A stretch of DNA of 64,000 nucleotides from Pelecanus crispus (Eukaryota; Chordata; Aves; Pelecaniformes; Pelecanidae). Below are positions 25,131 to 56,589 of this stretch, piece after piece. Made by a program: the position numbers and the translations under genes. Where the stretch lies: positions 33,665,150 through 33,729,149 of the forward strand of contig NC_134653.1 of NCBI RefSeq assembly GCF_030463565.1, given 5' to 3'. How positions within the stretch are numbered: position 1 is the stretch's first letter; each line of letters starts with the position of its first letter. The notes under the pieces are model-generated. The model was not told where the DNA came from and searched no databases. It saw only the letters and a list, made by a program, of their open reading frames with translations.

Positions 25131-27236
25131 CACAATCAAATCCTGCAATTTGCCACAAGTAACTTCTAAACTGCTACTAAATCAAACTGTGTAAAGTCAC
25201 TCACTGACGATAAATTAACATAATCAGCAGGATTCACAAACCTGCATTCGCGACAGCGGGGAGACGCAAGCCCCCAGCTCCCACCCAGGCAGAGGCCAGG
25301 ACAGCAGAGGACCCGACTCTTGCCATGGCCTTCACCTTGGTGGAACACCTCCATTTGTGTCTTTAAGCTTAATTACGTCTTTTTTTTCATTCTAGACCTT
25401 TTTCCTCGCTTCTTGCCTCTGTTTAATTGCTGTAGCAATTACGGTGTCTCTGTTCAATACCAGCCAGCTCTCTGTAGTGGAGGCAGCTACTGGCCGTACC
25501 CCCTTTCCCCAGCAGCAATGCTTGCAGATCCAGCACGAAGTACATGCTGTTTTTTCCCTTAAGATATTTTGCTTGGAAAAAAATCTTGTAAAAGATTTCC
25601 TTCACATCCCAATAAGGCCACGTAGCACTCAGGAGATATCCTGAAGTATGGTGGGAACAATGAGAACCATGTGAAGTTATCAGAAGCAGGAGACAGCTAG
25701 TATTTTCATGTTTAGAACAAAATACATTATGAAATACATTATGAAATGCTTTGCTGTTTTCATCAAATGTTGCTGTTCTGCAGTTATGCTCAGGGGTGCT
25801 CCACTATCAGCGTTCACGCTGCCGTTAACCCCTTGAAGCTCATCGAATCCAGCAAAGCAACCTGCAGAGATCAGCGCTTTGACTCAGCTTGTGAGACCGC
25901 GGCGCAGGTTTCTCCTCCACCAAGCTCTCCGCCTTGCAGCACAGCCACTTCCATCGCACTCCAGGCCGTTACGTACTTGTAGGGCATTGTAGTTTTTTAA
26001 GTACGGTACATAGGGTGGATTTTCACTGAGGCATTTAAAAGAATTTCTTAAAATATTTGTCATTTCTGTAGGCTTTTGACACTGAGTGTCGCCATGTCCT
26101 CCTGCAGCTCTTCCCCCTCAGCGATCAACCCACCTTCAAATCAGAACTGCTTGCAGTTATTTTTTCCAGCTTTTGGTTTTTTTGGATCATCAGATTTCCA
26201 AGGAAAAGCTTCCCAGGAGCGTAGAGAAAGGAGTTATGAAAACATAACCAGGCTGCAGCTTCTTCCTTTTTACCTAAGAGCAGCTCCCTTCATCCCAGAA
26301 ACAGCCCCCCCTGAACTGGATCAGACACCCACTTTTGAGGAGCTCCATTACAGCATACCCAAAACTGCTGAATTTTTATTTGCTGCATAAATTCAGACGA
26401 CTCAAGAGGCCAGAAAACCCACGCAACAGCAAGCTTTGCCATTTGTATTTGTCCAGGGTTCAGTTACACTAGTTGAGGAGTACGTCAGCTGAGCAAGGGT
26501 CCCCCCTCCGCCGTGAGGCTGCTGCACCGGCAGCACCGGCGAGGCTCCCACCCAGCCCACCGGCACCCACTGTCCCGGGAAGCCAGGACAGGAGCGGGCA
26601 GGGCCCGGGGCTCCCCGGGGCCGCACGACGAGCTCAGCCATGGCACAACACCCGCTCCCGCCTGGCGTGGCCTTTTAGCTCAGTGGCATTCACAAGCTTT
26701 CTCCAATTCAGCACAGATCTTGATGATCCAAACTCATTCCTGACAGGCCACAAGGCACTAAAAGCATCTTCCGTCGCTCTCTTCATCAAGAATAATTAAC
26801 AATGGGTGCTACTTGAGTCAAACCCTGCTATCCCACCACTCTGGGTGGTGTAGGATCACTTTAGGTCCCACTGAGGTCAGCAATCAGCTGAAACCTCCAA
26901 CGCCCACCACATCCCCTTCCCAAAGCAAGCCACAGTACTGCTCATCAGGTGTATTTTTGGTTTTTTACTCTTCAGCCTCCCGCTTTCCCCGTGTCCCAAT
27001 CCCCAGTGCAGCGTGGGTGACTAGTCACGAGCTCCGACGTTCAGCAACCTCCACCACAAAATACCGCAGCAGAGGCTTCCCTTTAGGCAGTGTTTTTCCA
27101 GCACACAGGAACTGCTCCGTGACATGTTTCAGCTCATTAATACCATCCCATTTTCTCTAAGCACAAAGCTGGAATGAAAGCACATTCCGAAAGATTTTTA
27201 ACAAGCTGGCACATCTGAAATCACAAAGTTTGCTTC
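25131..27236. other. intergenic sequence, no gene seen
   Basis: I see no exon with splice context, RNA gene or clear repeat between the LTR-like block and the CR1 at 27237. Short open frames here show no domain resemblance. Confidence 0.5.
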
Positions 27237-28075
27237 ATAGAATCATAGAATCATCGAAAGCTTTGGGTTGGAAGGGCCCTTTAGAGCCCACCCAGCCCAA
27301 CCCCCTGCAGTGACAGGGACAGCTTTAACCAGAGCAGGGTGCTCACAGCCCCGTCCAGCCTGGCCTGGGATGTTGCCAGGGATGGGGCCTCCACCGCCTC
27401 TCTGGGCAACCCCTTCCAGTGCTTCACCACCTGCATTGTAAGGAATTTCTTCCTTATATCCATTCTAAATCTATCCTCCTTTAGTTTAAAACCATTACTC
27501 TTTGTCCTGTCACAACAGGCCTTGCTAAAAAGCTTGCCCCCACCCTTCCTATGGGCCCCCTTCAGTACTGAAAAGCTCCCTGCAGCCCCCTCCTCTCCAG
27601 GCTGAGCACCCCCAGCTCCCCCAGCCTGGCCCCGCAGCAGAGGGGCTGCGGCCCTTGGGGCATTTTTGTGGCCTCCTCCAGACCCGCTCCAACAGCTCCG
27701 TGTCCTTCTGGTGCCGAGGGCCCAGAGCTGGGCGCAGGGCTGCAGGGGGGGTCTCACCAGAGCGGGGCAGAGGGGCAGAATCCCCTCCCTCGCCCCGCTG
27801 CCGGGGATGCAGCCCAGGATGGGGTTGGCTTGCTGGGCTGCCAGCGCACATTGCCGGCTCGTGTCCAGCTTTTCATCCCCCAGCACCCCCAAGTCCTTCT
27901 CCGCAGGGCTGCTCTCCATCCCTTCATCCCCCAGCCTGTGTTGGTATCAGGGGTTGTCCCATCCCAGGTGCAGGACCTTGCACTTGGCCTTGTTGAACCT
28001 CGCAAGGTTCACACAGGCCCCCCCTCTCCAGATTCATCCAGGTCCCTTTGGATGGCACCTCGCCCTTCTGGAGCA
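27237..28075 (-). mobile_element. CR1 LINE 3' fragment between SCARB1 and UBC
   Basis: On the minus strand the sequence reads as CR1 ORF2 carboxy terminus. Patches include SSPAEKDLGVLGDEKLD, QCALAAQQANPILGCIP and DIRKKFLTMQVVKHWKGLPR over about 27919-27281. It ends at the CR1 tail, which on the plus strand reads ATAGAATCATAGAATCATCG near 27237. The frame is interrupted in the middle. GC content is high. It is a truncated copy with no function expected. Confidence 0.88.
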
Positions 28076-28560
28076 TCAACTGCACCACTCGTACTTAAGC
28101 TTTTCAAAAAAATGAGGTCTACGCCGTAACTGGATGATGAGACGACTCACACTAGCCAGGACACTTCCAAGCCCCCAGTCCAAGGGCTGCAGGATCAGCA
28201 GTGACGTTCGGTAGAACGCCACGTAGCCATCTGACCAGCAGATGAAAAGCACAGGACTGCCCTTTCCCCGCTATTCTGTTCATGCCAGAACACCAGGGCG
28301 AGGACCTGGCAAGCACTGAGTGCAGCAGCATGATCAAAGCCTCTCTCAGCTCAAGAACAACGCTTTTTCCTTCCACGTGTGCACTTACACAACTTGAAGA
28401 GCTGCCCAACACCTGCAGGCTGGCACTGAACTTCAGCCGGTTACGAAAACATTTATACAACCTCAGGAAAACTACAGTCAAAGGCTTCCTTACACTGGCC
28501 AGGCACGTTTAAGCCTTGCGTAAGGCTGTTTTGCAATACCTTTGTATGTGGAAACTATGA
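28076..28560. other. UBC downstream flank, no gene seen
   Basis: I see no exon, RNA gene or clear repeat between the CR1 and the UBC 3' end. A second minus-strand AATAAA at 28569-28574 just right of this stretch could serve as a backup UBC poly(A) signal. Confidence 0.45.
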
Positions 28561-28650
28561 AATGAAAGTTTATTAGATAGCTGGATTTAGTTAATAGCAT
28601 GAATGTTGTTCACATAACTCAAAACTAGGAGCTTTTGTGGATGCAACAGC

Positions 28651-28656
28651 TTTATT
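28651..28656 (-). promoter_or_regulatory. UBC: UBC poly(A) signal
   Basis: A minus-strand AATAAA lies 56 bases beyond the UBC stop codon, giving a very short 3'UTR. A second AATAAA lies at 28569-28574. Confidence 0.7.
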
Positions 28657-28711
28657 GGAATGAACAAGTGCAGAGTAACTTTTACTTGGAACCAAGCAAC
28701 AACCAGCCAGT

Positions 28712-29916
<1,205 letters not shown>

Positions 29917-30010
29917 CGCGGGGCTCGCAGGCCAAGCCGAGCGCACAACACCCTCCAACGCCTACACAGCCGCAACTGCGCCACACATTCCCCTCCCGCC
30001 CCTTATATAG
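29917..30010 (-). promoter_or_regulatory. UBC: UBC TATA promoter and first noncoding exon
   Basis: A good minus-strand TATA box, CTATATAA, lies at 30003-30010. Transcription would start about 25-30 bases on, near 29975, giving a noncoding exon 1 of roughly 60 bases that ends at 29917. GC boxes lie upstream near 30020-30035. The whole segment sits in a CpG island of about 29420-30300. The start site is inferred from TATA spacing. Confidence 0.75.
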
Positions 30011-30400
30011 CCTCTGCCGCCCCGCCCCCTGCGGCTCAGATCACTCCGCCAGGCGCTATTTTCCCTGTGGCGCGTGCCGCAGCCCCGCGGCGCGGCTGGC
30101 AGGAAGAGAGGTCCGTCAGTGCGGAGGAGTCAGCGCGTCGCGAGGTGCTGCGGCCACGGCCTGGCGGGCGGGGGGCGGCCGTGAGGGCGACGGGAAGCGC
30201 GGATCAAAAGCTGGCGTGGAGCGGCCGGAGCGGGGCCGGGGGGTTCGCGGGGCCTCAGCGAGCCGAGCCCTCTCGACTTTGGAGACGCCTGTGTGCATAA
30301 AGCTGCTAGTCAGAGCCTTACATTTTATCCGGAGATTTAAACCCCTACAGTTGCGTCCCTGTTTTAAAAGTGCCTCCTCGATTTTCTTCCCTGGGGCCGG
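30011..30400. other. CpG island flank upstream of UBC
   Basis: GC- and CpG-rich DNA continues upstream of the UBC promoter. I see no convincing exon here. A divergent noncoding transcript is possible, as at many CpG promoters, but nothing in the sequence proves it. Confidence 0.45.
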
Positions 30401-33110
30401 GTGAGCGGCAGCTTTGCCTGTGGGCCTGGCCGGCAGGCTCTGAGGTACCTGCGGGGAGAGGGACCGTTGTTTTACTCCGAAGGAAGCCGCGTATTTCTAT
30501 TTAAGAAGTCTCCAATGAGTTTCAGCATGCTAGAGGGAGAGAAGCGGCCGTGGGGAGCGTGGTCTCCCCCACGCAGGACCGGGACCGGTGTGAGCGGGCA
30601 CAAACCTGCTGGGACTGGCGCAGGCGAGGCCTGTGGGCAGGTGTGCGCCAGGCCTCTGTGCCGCCATGGCCTGTGGAGGGAAAACAAGTCAGTGCCCAGA
30701 TGCTGGGATGATGGCGGGATGCCCGCCAAGGCTGGAGCAGCCTGAAGGGATCGCACCAGGGCAGGGAGGTGCCGGATTGCTGCCAGGGGATGGAGATCAG
30801 GTGGCCCGGAGAGGTGAAGTGAGGGACAAAAAAGGCCTGATGGACAGCGATCCGAGCCCTGCAGACAGTCTGCCTGAGATACGATCAGTGAGTATATATA
30901 TATAGGCACACGCAAAGTGGAGCATGCATCTGAGATACAGTGGAGTTTGTAAAGCAGGGCTAAGGCCTTGCCACTGGGGTAAAATCAATCATAAATAATT
31001 CTAATAATAATGTCCATTTCTTGTTCTCACAGAGCACCTTCTGGTAGACCTCTCTTCCGGTCAGTTGGCTCCTGTGCCGTCCTAGTCAAACTCTACAGCA
31101 ATTCAAGGGTGAATGGGGCTTTGTTTGCAAGATTCACGAGATGCCACTCGGTTCAATCCACCTAAAAAATCCTGCGTTTGCCGGCACCCAAGGAAAACCG
31201 CTGCCTACCAAATGGACACAGATAACACCCAGGGCTGCACACCAGTAGGAAGGGAGTGGAGGCCCAGCAACAGCTTTGTGATTGGTTTGAGGGAAGCCGG
31301 GCTGCATTTGTCTGACACATGGAGCTTTTACAGGAGGGGAGTGCTGTGGGGAGCTTCTCGGCTTCGGCTGCCTTGCGTTTGTATTAAAACTCAGCGTTGC
31401 AATAGTAATAATAATCTCAAGCACCCGGGTCGTTTAGCTGGGAAAAAAGAAATGCACAAAAGTCTTTTGGTTTCTTCTCAGGTTAGGATTGTGCGCAGTG
31501 GCTTATATTGTGTGCATTTGGAGTTGTATAAACATAAAAGATTGGAATAGCCTTCCTTCCAGATTCAGGTCTTTCCTCATCTGAAAGTGAAAAATAATAC
31601 TAAGCTTATTCTTTTAGTTATTATTTATTATTAGTTATTATTTAGCCTATTCTTTTAGTCCAGAGTGAGCACTCGGGACTGGTCTGAAAACAGAAAGGCA
31701 CATGGCAATGTATTTTGTGACACGATGGAGTTTTATAACGAGAAGAAAATAAGATGATACAGTGCTGTTCTTCATCTAATTAGGGTAGGCAGCCAACCAC
31801 TGAGCATCCTGAGCGAGTTTCTACCTGACAACTGAGTCAAACGGTGGAGCAGCACGCCCCTAAAGGTTCAGATTTGTATTATATCCAGGTTGCGAGGCAG
31901 ATGTTAGGCCCTAATGCAACAGAGTCCTTAAATACCTCTGGCTTGTTTGCAGGAGAACAGTGCTTTCCCAAGCTGGGAGGGGCTTTCTGTGAACAAAGCC
32001 ACTCCGCTCCGTGTTTCTCCGACACTGTGGGAGTACAGATTTCAAGACAAGCTTGGCGAACAGTAGGATGTTGGTCCTAACAGACCATGACGTATTATAC
32101 TGACAAATACTGATTTCCTGTGTCAAAAAGTCTGTTACTTCATGCCTGTTACTACAAACTCTCCGGGGCAGGAACCGTTCCTTGTGTTCATGTGCAGGGT
32201 ATATTCCAGAAGTGCAGCTGCCCAGAGACATGCTGTCCAGGGAGCTGTTTACAACAGGGATCTTCACACTTACCAGTGCTGTAGCCAAACATTTGGCTCA
32301 AAATAACAAATGGAAGTAACAGGAGTAAATAAGGAGCACAAGGAGCATTTTAACCGCTCTGGCAGGAAAAGTCATTGTACATCTGTCGCTAGCCAGTGCT
32401 CCCTACCAGCAGGAGTTGGATACGCCATTGATAAGTGAACAGTGCAGATAAAACAGCTTGTGACTGAACTGTGTAGATAAAAAGCTGTTTCAAGCTCTAC
32501 GTGGGCTTTGGTCTATCTTTCTGCCATGCCTTTCAGCCCTCCCAGCTCTGAAGAGTTTCCCCAGCGAGACAGAACCCTGTGAGCCCGGCCAACCTGAGGA
32601 GATCGAAGCAGGGAGATTGTTTCGCGAGAGCTCCTCCCGACCTGCTCCGAGTGAAGCCTGGTCTCCCTGCGAGCTTCCAGCTGGAGCTGGACAGCAGAGG
32701 TGAGCGGACACGGCAGAGCCAGGGAAGAGCTCCTGCACTGTCACAGCCAGTGAGTGGCGGGCACCTGTGGTGTCCCAGCTTCTGCTCCTTCCCCTTTGGC
32801 TCCGGGAATGTGGTTGCAGAGACCCTGAGCCGGCTCTGCGTCGACGGCAGGTTTGCAGGTAGCCAGCTCTGCTGGGTGCTGGGGTGGAGAGGTGTCAGGC
32901 AGGGATTTAGCAGGCCAGCCTCCCCTCGCATTTCAGGGTTTGGTGCTTCCACCCTCCTTTCGGGCTGGTCTGTGTCCACAAGGCCTTAGTGTGGCGGTGA
33001 AATACCCAGAGAGACAAGAGAATCCCGCGTGTTTGCGTAGTCCTGGGGAAAACCAAGTGACAAGAAGCCATTTTGTGCCTACTGGGAAAACTGCCACTGT
33101 GGGCCCTTTT
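30401..33110. other. intergenic sequence between UBC and the tRNA cluster
   Basis: I see no gene or clear repeat family. There is a short (TA)n run near 30890-30903 and a locally GC-rich patch at 32530-32990. Open frames there are present on both strands, show no domain similarity and have no splice context. Confidence 0.5.
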
Positions 33111-33540
33111 AGAATCATAGAATCGTTTAGTTTGGAAAAGACCTTTAAGATCATCCAATCCAACCATTAACATACACTACCAAGTCCACCACTAAACCAA
33201 TTAAGGGCAGAGTAGCAATTTCATGTCTCCTGGCTTGGTGGCTGGATTACTTATAATGAAAGTAAAAACTAGGAATCATTAAGGTTGGAAATGATCTCTA
33301 AGATCATCATTCCAACCATCAACCCAACACCACCATGCCCACTAAACCATGTCCCCAGGTGCCACGTCTGCCTGTTTTTTGAACGCCTCCAGGGATGGTG
33401 ATTCCACCGCCTCTCTGGGCAGCCTGTTCCAATGCCTGACCGCTCTTTTCTGTGAGGAAATTTTTCCTAATATCCAGTCTAAACCTCCCCTGGCGCAGCT
33501 TTTTGGGCAGCACGTCCACGGTGCAGTTTTCTGTTGTTTA
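33111..33540 (-). mobile_element. CR1 3' fragment with two tails (second copy of the composite)
   Basis: In minus orientation this has the same build as 14003-14625: the end of ORF2 ([20 protein letters not shown] in one frame), a first tail, a spacer of about 65 bases containing CCAGCCACCAAGCCAGGAG, and a second tail ending at the TTCTATGATTCT-type terminus near 33111. Spacer and both tails match the copy at 14 kb closely. It lies about 100 bases left of the first tRNA gene. Confidence 0.85.
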
Positions 33541-33639
33541 ATGTGACGTGGCAACTTTAACCCCGGATAAAATACATCACGGCAGGGGGGGGAAAGGGGA
33601 AAAAGAGAAAAAGAGGGAAAAAAAGTGAGGCCTCTGCCT

Positions 33640-33711
33640 TGGAGATGCCGGGGATTGAACCCGGGACCTCATACATGCAAAGCATGCGCTCTACCGCTGA
33701 GCTACATCCCC
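33640..33711 (-). tRNA. tRNA-Ala (anticodon TGC)
   Basis: This is a 72-base cloverleaf on the minus strand. It begins GGGGATGTAGCTCAGCGG, has TGC in the anticodon loop TTTGCAT, a T arm GGTTCAATCC, and an acceptor stem GGGGATG/CATCTCC with A as discriminator. The internal A box (GTAGCTCAGCGG) and B box (GGTTCAATCCC) are intact. A run of seven A at 33618-33624 on the plus strand is the Pol III terminator. Confidence 0.97.
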
Positions 33712-34021
33712 TGCCCCGCGCTCCCCGCCCTGCCCGCCGGCCTGCTCGCTGCCGGCGCGCGCCGCCCGCCCGCCCCGGCCCCCCGCGGCGCGGCGAGGGG
33801 GCTGTGGGGGGGGAGGGGACACGGGCAGCCACGCGGGGAGCGGGCTGCGTGCAGAGCTACGTGTGAGCTGCTCCTGGAGGGACGGGGGCACGCTGGCTTC
33901 GCACACACAGGACTGTGGGTTTGTTTTTTTTTTTTTCCCCCCCCTCTCCTCTCGATAATTCGGAAGATCCGTGTCGGAAGAAGAGAGGAAAAAAAAAAAA
34001 TTTGAAGGAAAAAGAGGCGGC

Positions 34022-34093
34022 CTCCCCGTCGGGGAATCGAACCCCGGTCTCCCGCGTGACAGGCGGGGATACTCACCACTATACTAACGAGGA
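34022..34093 (-). tRNA. tRNA-Asp (anticodon GTC)
   Basis: This is a 72-base minus-strand tRNA starting TCCTCGTTAGTATAGTGG and ending ACGGGGAG. The anticodon stem is CCCGC/GCGGG around CTGTCAC, giving GTC. A and B boxes are intact. The terminator is a run of five A on the plus strand at 34009-34013. The tRNA sequence is identical to the copy at 34654-34725. Confidence 0.97.
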
Positions 34094-34302
34094 CGGGCTG
34101 TGCGTCGCTCCCGCCGCCGCCGGGAAGGGCCTTCCCGCAGCCGCCCCCGCGCCGCGGTTCCCGCCGCAAAACCCGCCCCGCACACACGCGTGGGCGCCTG
34201 CCGCCACGCCCGCCCCACGCGGGGACCGCAGGCCCGGGCCCCTGCTGCGCTCGGCGGCAAAAGCACCCGCCGCCACGCCTGGGGTGACGGGGGAAAAGCT
34301 TC

Positions 34303-34375
34303 TGCCGAAACCCGGGATCGAACCAGGGACCTTTAGATCTTCAGTCTAACGCTCTCCCAACTGAGCTATTTCGGC
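34303..34375 (-). tRNA. tRNA-Phe (anticodon GAA)
   Basis: This is a 73-base minus-strand tRNA starting GCCGAAATAGCTCAGTTG, with anticodon loop CTGAAGA giving GAA, and T arm GGTTCGATCC. The acceptor stem is GCCGAAA/TTTCGGC with A as discriminator. The terminator is a minimal run of four A on the plus strand at 34294-34297. Confidence 0.97.
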
Positions 34376-34653
34376 GGGTGGGAGCCCCCGCGCTGGCCGC
34401 GGATACGACCCCGCCCCGCGGCCCCGCCGCCCCCCGCGGGGTCAGCGCGCGGCTCCTGGGGCGCTCCGGGCCGCCCCCCCCGGCACCCCGGGCCACCCCC
34501 CCAAACACCGGGAGCAGCGGGGCGCTCCGAAGGCAGCCTGGGGGGAGCGGCGGGTCCCGCTGCCCCCTCCCGCAGCACAAAAACGCAGCCGCGCCCCGCC
34601 ACCCCACGGCGGGAGGGGAGAGAAAAGAGACAACGGGGGCCAAAAGAAGCGAC

Positions 34654-34725
34654 CTCCCCGTCGGGGAATCGAACCCCGGTCTCCCGCGTGACAGGCGGGG
34701 ATACTCACCACTATACTAACGAGGA
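34654..34725 (-). tRNA. tRNA-Asp (anticodon GTC), second copy
   Basis: This minus-strand 72-base tRNA is identical in its mature part to the one at 34022-34093, with GTC anticodon and intact A and B boxes. Its flanks differ from the first copy apart from a few adjoining bases, so this is an old duplication or gene-converted pair. The terminator is four A on the plus strand at 34642-34645. Confidence 0.97.
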
Positions 34726-34796
34726 CGAGCACGTACAGAGCTCTCCCCGCCTCCCGCTATGAGGAGGCGACGGCCCCCGCCCCGCGGCCCAACGCA

Positions 34797-34865
34797 GGGC
34801 CCAAACCGGGGCTGCGGGGCCCAAACTGGGGCAGTGGGGCCTAAACTGGGGCTGCGGGGCCCGGC
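34797..34865. repeat. 20-bp tandem repeat, three copies, inside the tRNA cluster
   Basis: The unit GGGCCCAAACTGGGGCTGCG repeats at 34797, 34817 and 34837 with single-base differences, followed by a partial copy. It lies between the second Asp and the plus-strand Ala tRNA gene. Confidence 0.8.
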
Positions 34866-34928
34866 ACGGGGCCCCCTGGGCCCGGCAGCGCGCTCTGTAG
34901 GCGCCGCGCACGAGCATCGCTGCGGCGA

Positions 34929-35000
34929 GGGGATGTAGCTCAGTGGTAGAGCGCATGCTTTGCATGTATGAGGTCCCGGGTTCAATCCCCGGCATCTCCA
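34929..35000 (+). tRNA. tRNA-Ala (anticodon TGC), plus strand
   Basis: This is a 72-base cloverleaf on the plus strand starting GGGGATGTAGCTCAGTGG and ending CATCTCCA, with anticodon TGC. It differs from the minus-strand Ala gene at one D-loop base (CAGTGG against CAGCGG). A run of 12 T at 35002-35013 is a strong Pol III terminator. It is the only gene in the window clearly transcribed on the plus strand. Confidence 0.97.
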
Positions 35001-35013
35001 CTTTTTTTTTTTT

Positions 35014-36514
35014 CCTTCCTTTTTCCTTTGCCTGTGCGGGGACAGCAGGCGACTTTCCTGCCAAGCTGATTCTTTGGCTTTCTCTTCTCCCGTTTCCCGC
35101 AGGATCCATAAATTTAATTTGTAATTTGCAAACAGGCTCGGTATTCTTTTTTTTTTTTCTCCTTCCCTCAGTTTGCAAACTTCTGCTACTAAAGGAGCCC
35201 AGCCAAGAGCTCGCAGCACCCTCCCGCCTGTGGTTACTGCTAAACGCTACGGCATTGCAGCATCGACGTTATTAAACACACAGCTACAACAGGGTATTTT
35301 CCTTCTTGCTCAAAAACGAAAGCTGATGGTTCATCAGCATTAGGTATTTTTAACACTTGTATCCTGGCCTGCAGCCTCTGAAGGGTGTGGGAGCAGTGGG
35401 TGCAGGCACCCAGCCTTTTCTGTGCTTGGGTGACACCAGCTTCTTCCAGAATGTGGGGACAGAAGGGTCACTGCCCGCACCTTCTCCTATTGCGGTGTTA
35501 CAAGCAATAGCAAATTAACACGGCCTGAGCACAGGGTTTACCAAGGATGAAAAAGATGAGGCGAAAGGGAAGGTAAACTCAAGCCATACATTTTTTTCTG
35601 GGACTACCAAAATTCCTTGCTGCAAAATGAGCGGACGGTGTGGTTCAAGTCTGCCCCCTTTCCTAAAAGCTGCCGCATTCCCAAAGGTGCTCCAGCCCAT
35701 GAAATGCAGGGGGGCTCAGCAGCACCAAACTATACACAACAGTACTGGCAAACCATGTGGCAGAGCAAAGGCACCAGGAGATCCGAGTGCTTGCAGCACC
35801 AAGCAAGGTACGAGGAGAGATTTGAAGGAAAAAAAAAAAAAAACTGAAAGCAAGATTAATGGATACTCTGAACTCATGGCAAACTCCTAGAGAAGCAGGA
35901 AAAGAAATATTAGGACTATACTGGCTCTGGCTGGGCTGGAGTTGATTTCTTCATAGCAGCCCATAGGCTGCTGCTGCATTTTGGATTTGTGACTAAACCA
36001 GTGTTGGTAACACACCGGTATTTTGGCTGTTGCTGAGCAGTACTCGCACAGCGTCAAGGCTTTCTCTTTCCCCCTCTTCTGTGTCCCCCATGAGTAGGCT
36101 GGGGGCGGGCAAGACGCTGGGAGGGGACCCAGCAGGACAGCTGACCTGAGCTGGCCAAAGGGACAGTGCCTGCCGTAGAAGGTCATGCTCGGATACCAGC
36201 TGCTCACGGTGTGGGAGGTAGCGAGCAATTGTCTTCGCATCATTTGGACTTTTTCCTTCTTCTTCATCTTCTTCCCTTCACTAATTTAACTCTCTTTGTC
36301 TCAACCCATGACTTTTCTCACTTTTGCGCTTCCTGTCCTGCCAGAGGGACAGCGAGTGAGCGGGCAGCGGTGTGCTGCTGGCCAGGGTCAGCCCACCACG
36401 AGGACCAAAGGTTCAGTCTGTGCTGGGATCTGCAGCCACGCATGAGGAGGGGTCCACAAAGGTCTGAAATTCTGCTTATTGCAGCATCCCACATAGAAAA
36501 CATTTCTCCCATCC
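35014..36514. other. intergenic sequence between tRNA cluster and DHX37
   Basis: I see no exon, RNA gene or clear repeat apart from short A/T runs. Short open frames lack splice sites or family resemblance. Confidence 0.5.
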
Positions 36515-36533
36515 AAAGCAAGAACTATACACA

Positions 36534-36539
36534 TTTATT
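36534..36539 (-). promoter_or_regulatory. DHX37: DHX37 poly(A) signal
   Basis: A minus-strand AATAAA lies 286 bases beyond the DHX37 stop codon (36825-36827). It is the best canonical hexamer downstream, and cleavage would fall near 36515. Confidence 0.65.
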
Positions 36540-36824
36540 GTAGTCCATACGACTAATATAGTCCAAAGAGAAACTTAAAAAAAAAACAATCTGTAAAATA
36601 CAATGGATAAAATTATCCAAACATGAATATTACAAAATACCAGCCAAACAGCTGGTAGGGCTTCTGAGAACACAGAGGGCTTCCCAGAAAACCAGAGTAA
36701 CACCCAGCTCACTCACAAAAAGCTATCGCTAACAGTTAGCGAGTCCATCTGCGTCATCAGATTTCCAAGGAAATCCAAGCTCTCGAAACATCTCGGAGAA
36801 AAGGAGCTCCCCAAGTCGGGCACT

Positions 36825-56424
<19,600 letters not shown>

Positions 56425-56560
56425 GGCGGCGGCGGCGGCGGCGAGAGCGGCCCGGCCCGGCCTCACGTGCAGCTGCCCGCGGCCGGCACTTCCGGGGGCG
56501 CGCGCGCTCTCGCGAGAGGGGCGGGGCGGGGCGCGCAGGCGCAGTCGGGCCCGCGGGGGG
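56425..56560 (-). promoter_or_regulatory. DHX37: DHX37 CpG-island promoter
   Basis: There is no TATA box. Upstream of the start codon lie an E-box CACGTG (56464-56469), an ETS site ACTTCCGG (56488-56495), the palindrome TCTCGCGAGA (56508-56517) and GC boxes at 56519-56535. This is a typical housekeeping promoter set. The CpG island extends from exon 1 to about 56570. Confidence 0.75.
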
Positions 56561-56589
56561 CAGGGCGGGAACACAATTCGTTTCTCAGC

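Noticed and set aside
27281-27919. 212-codon minus-strand frame that could look like a gene
   Set aside because: It reads as the end of CR1 reverse transcriptase and runs into a CR1 tail.
33625-35275. Several open frames of 100-167 codons around the tRNA genes
   Set aside because: They run through tRNA genes and GC-rich spacers; repeated peptide patches are just translated tRNA sequence.
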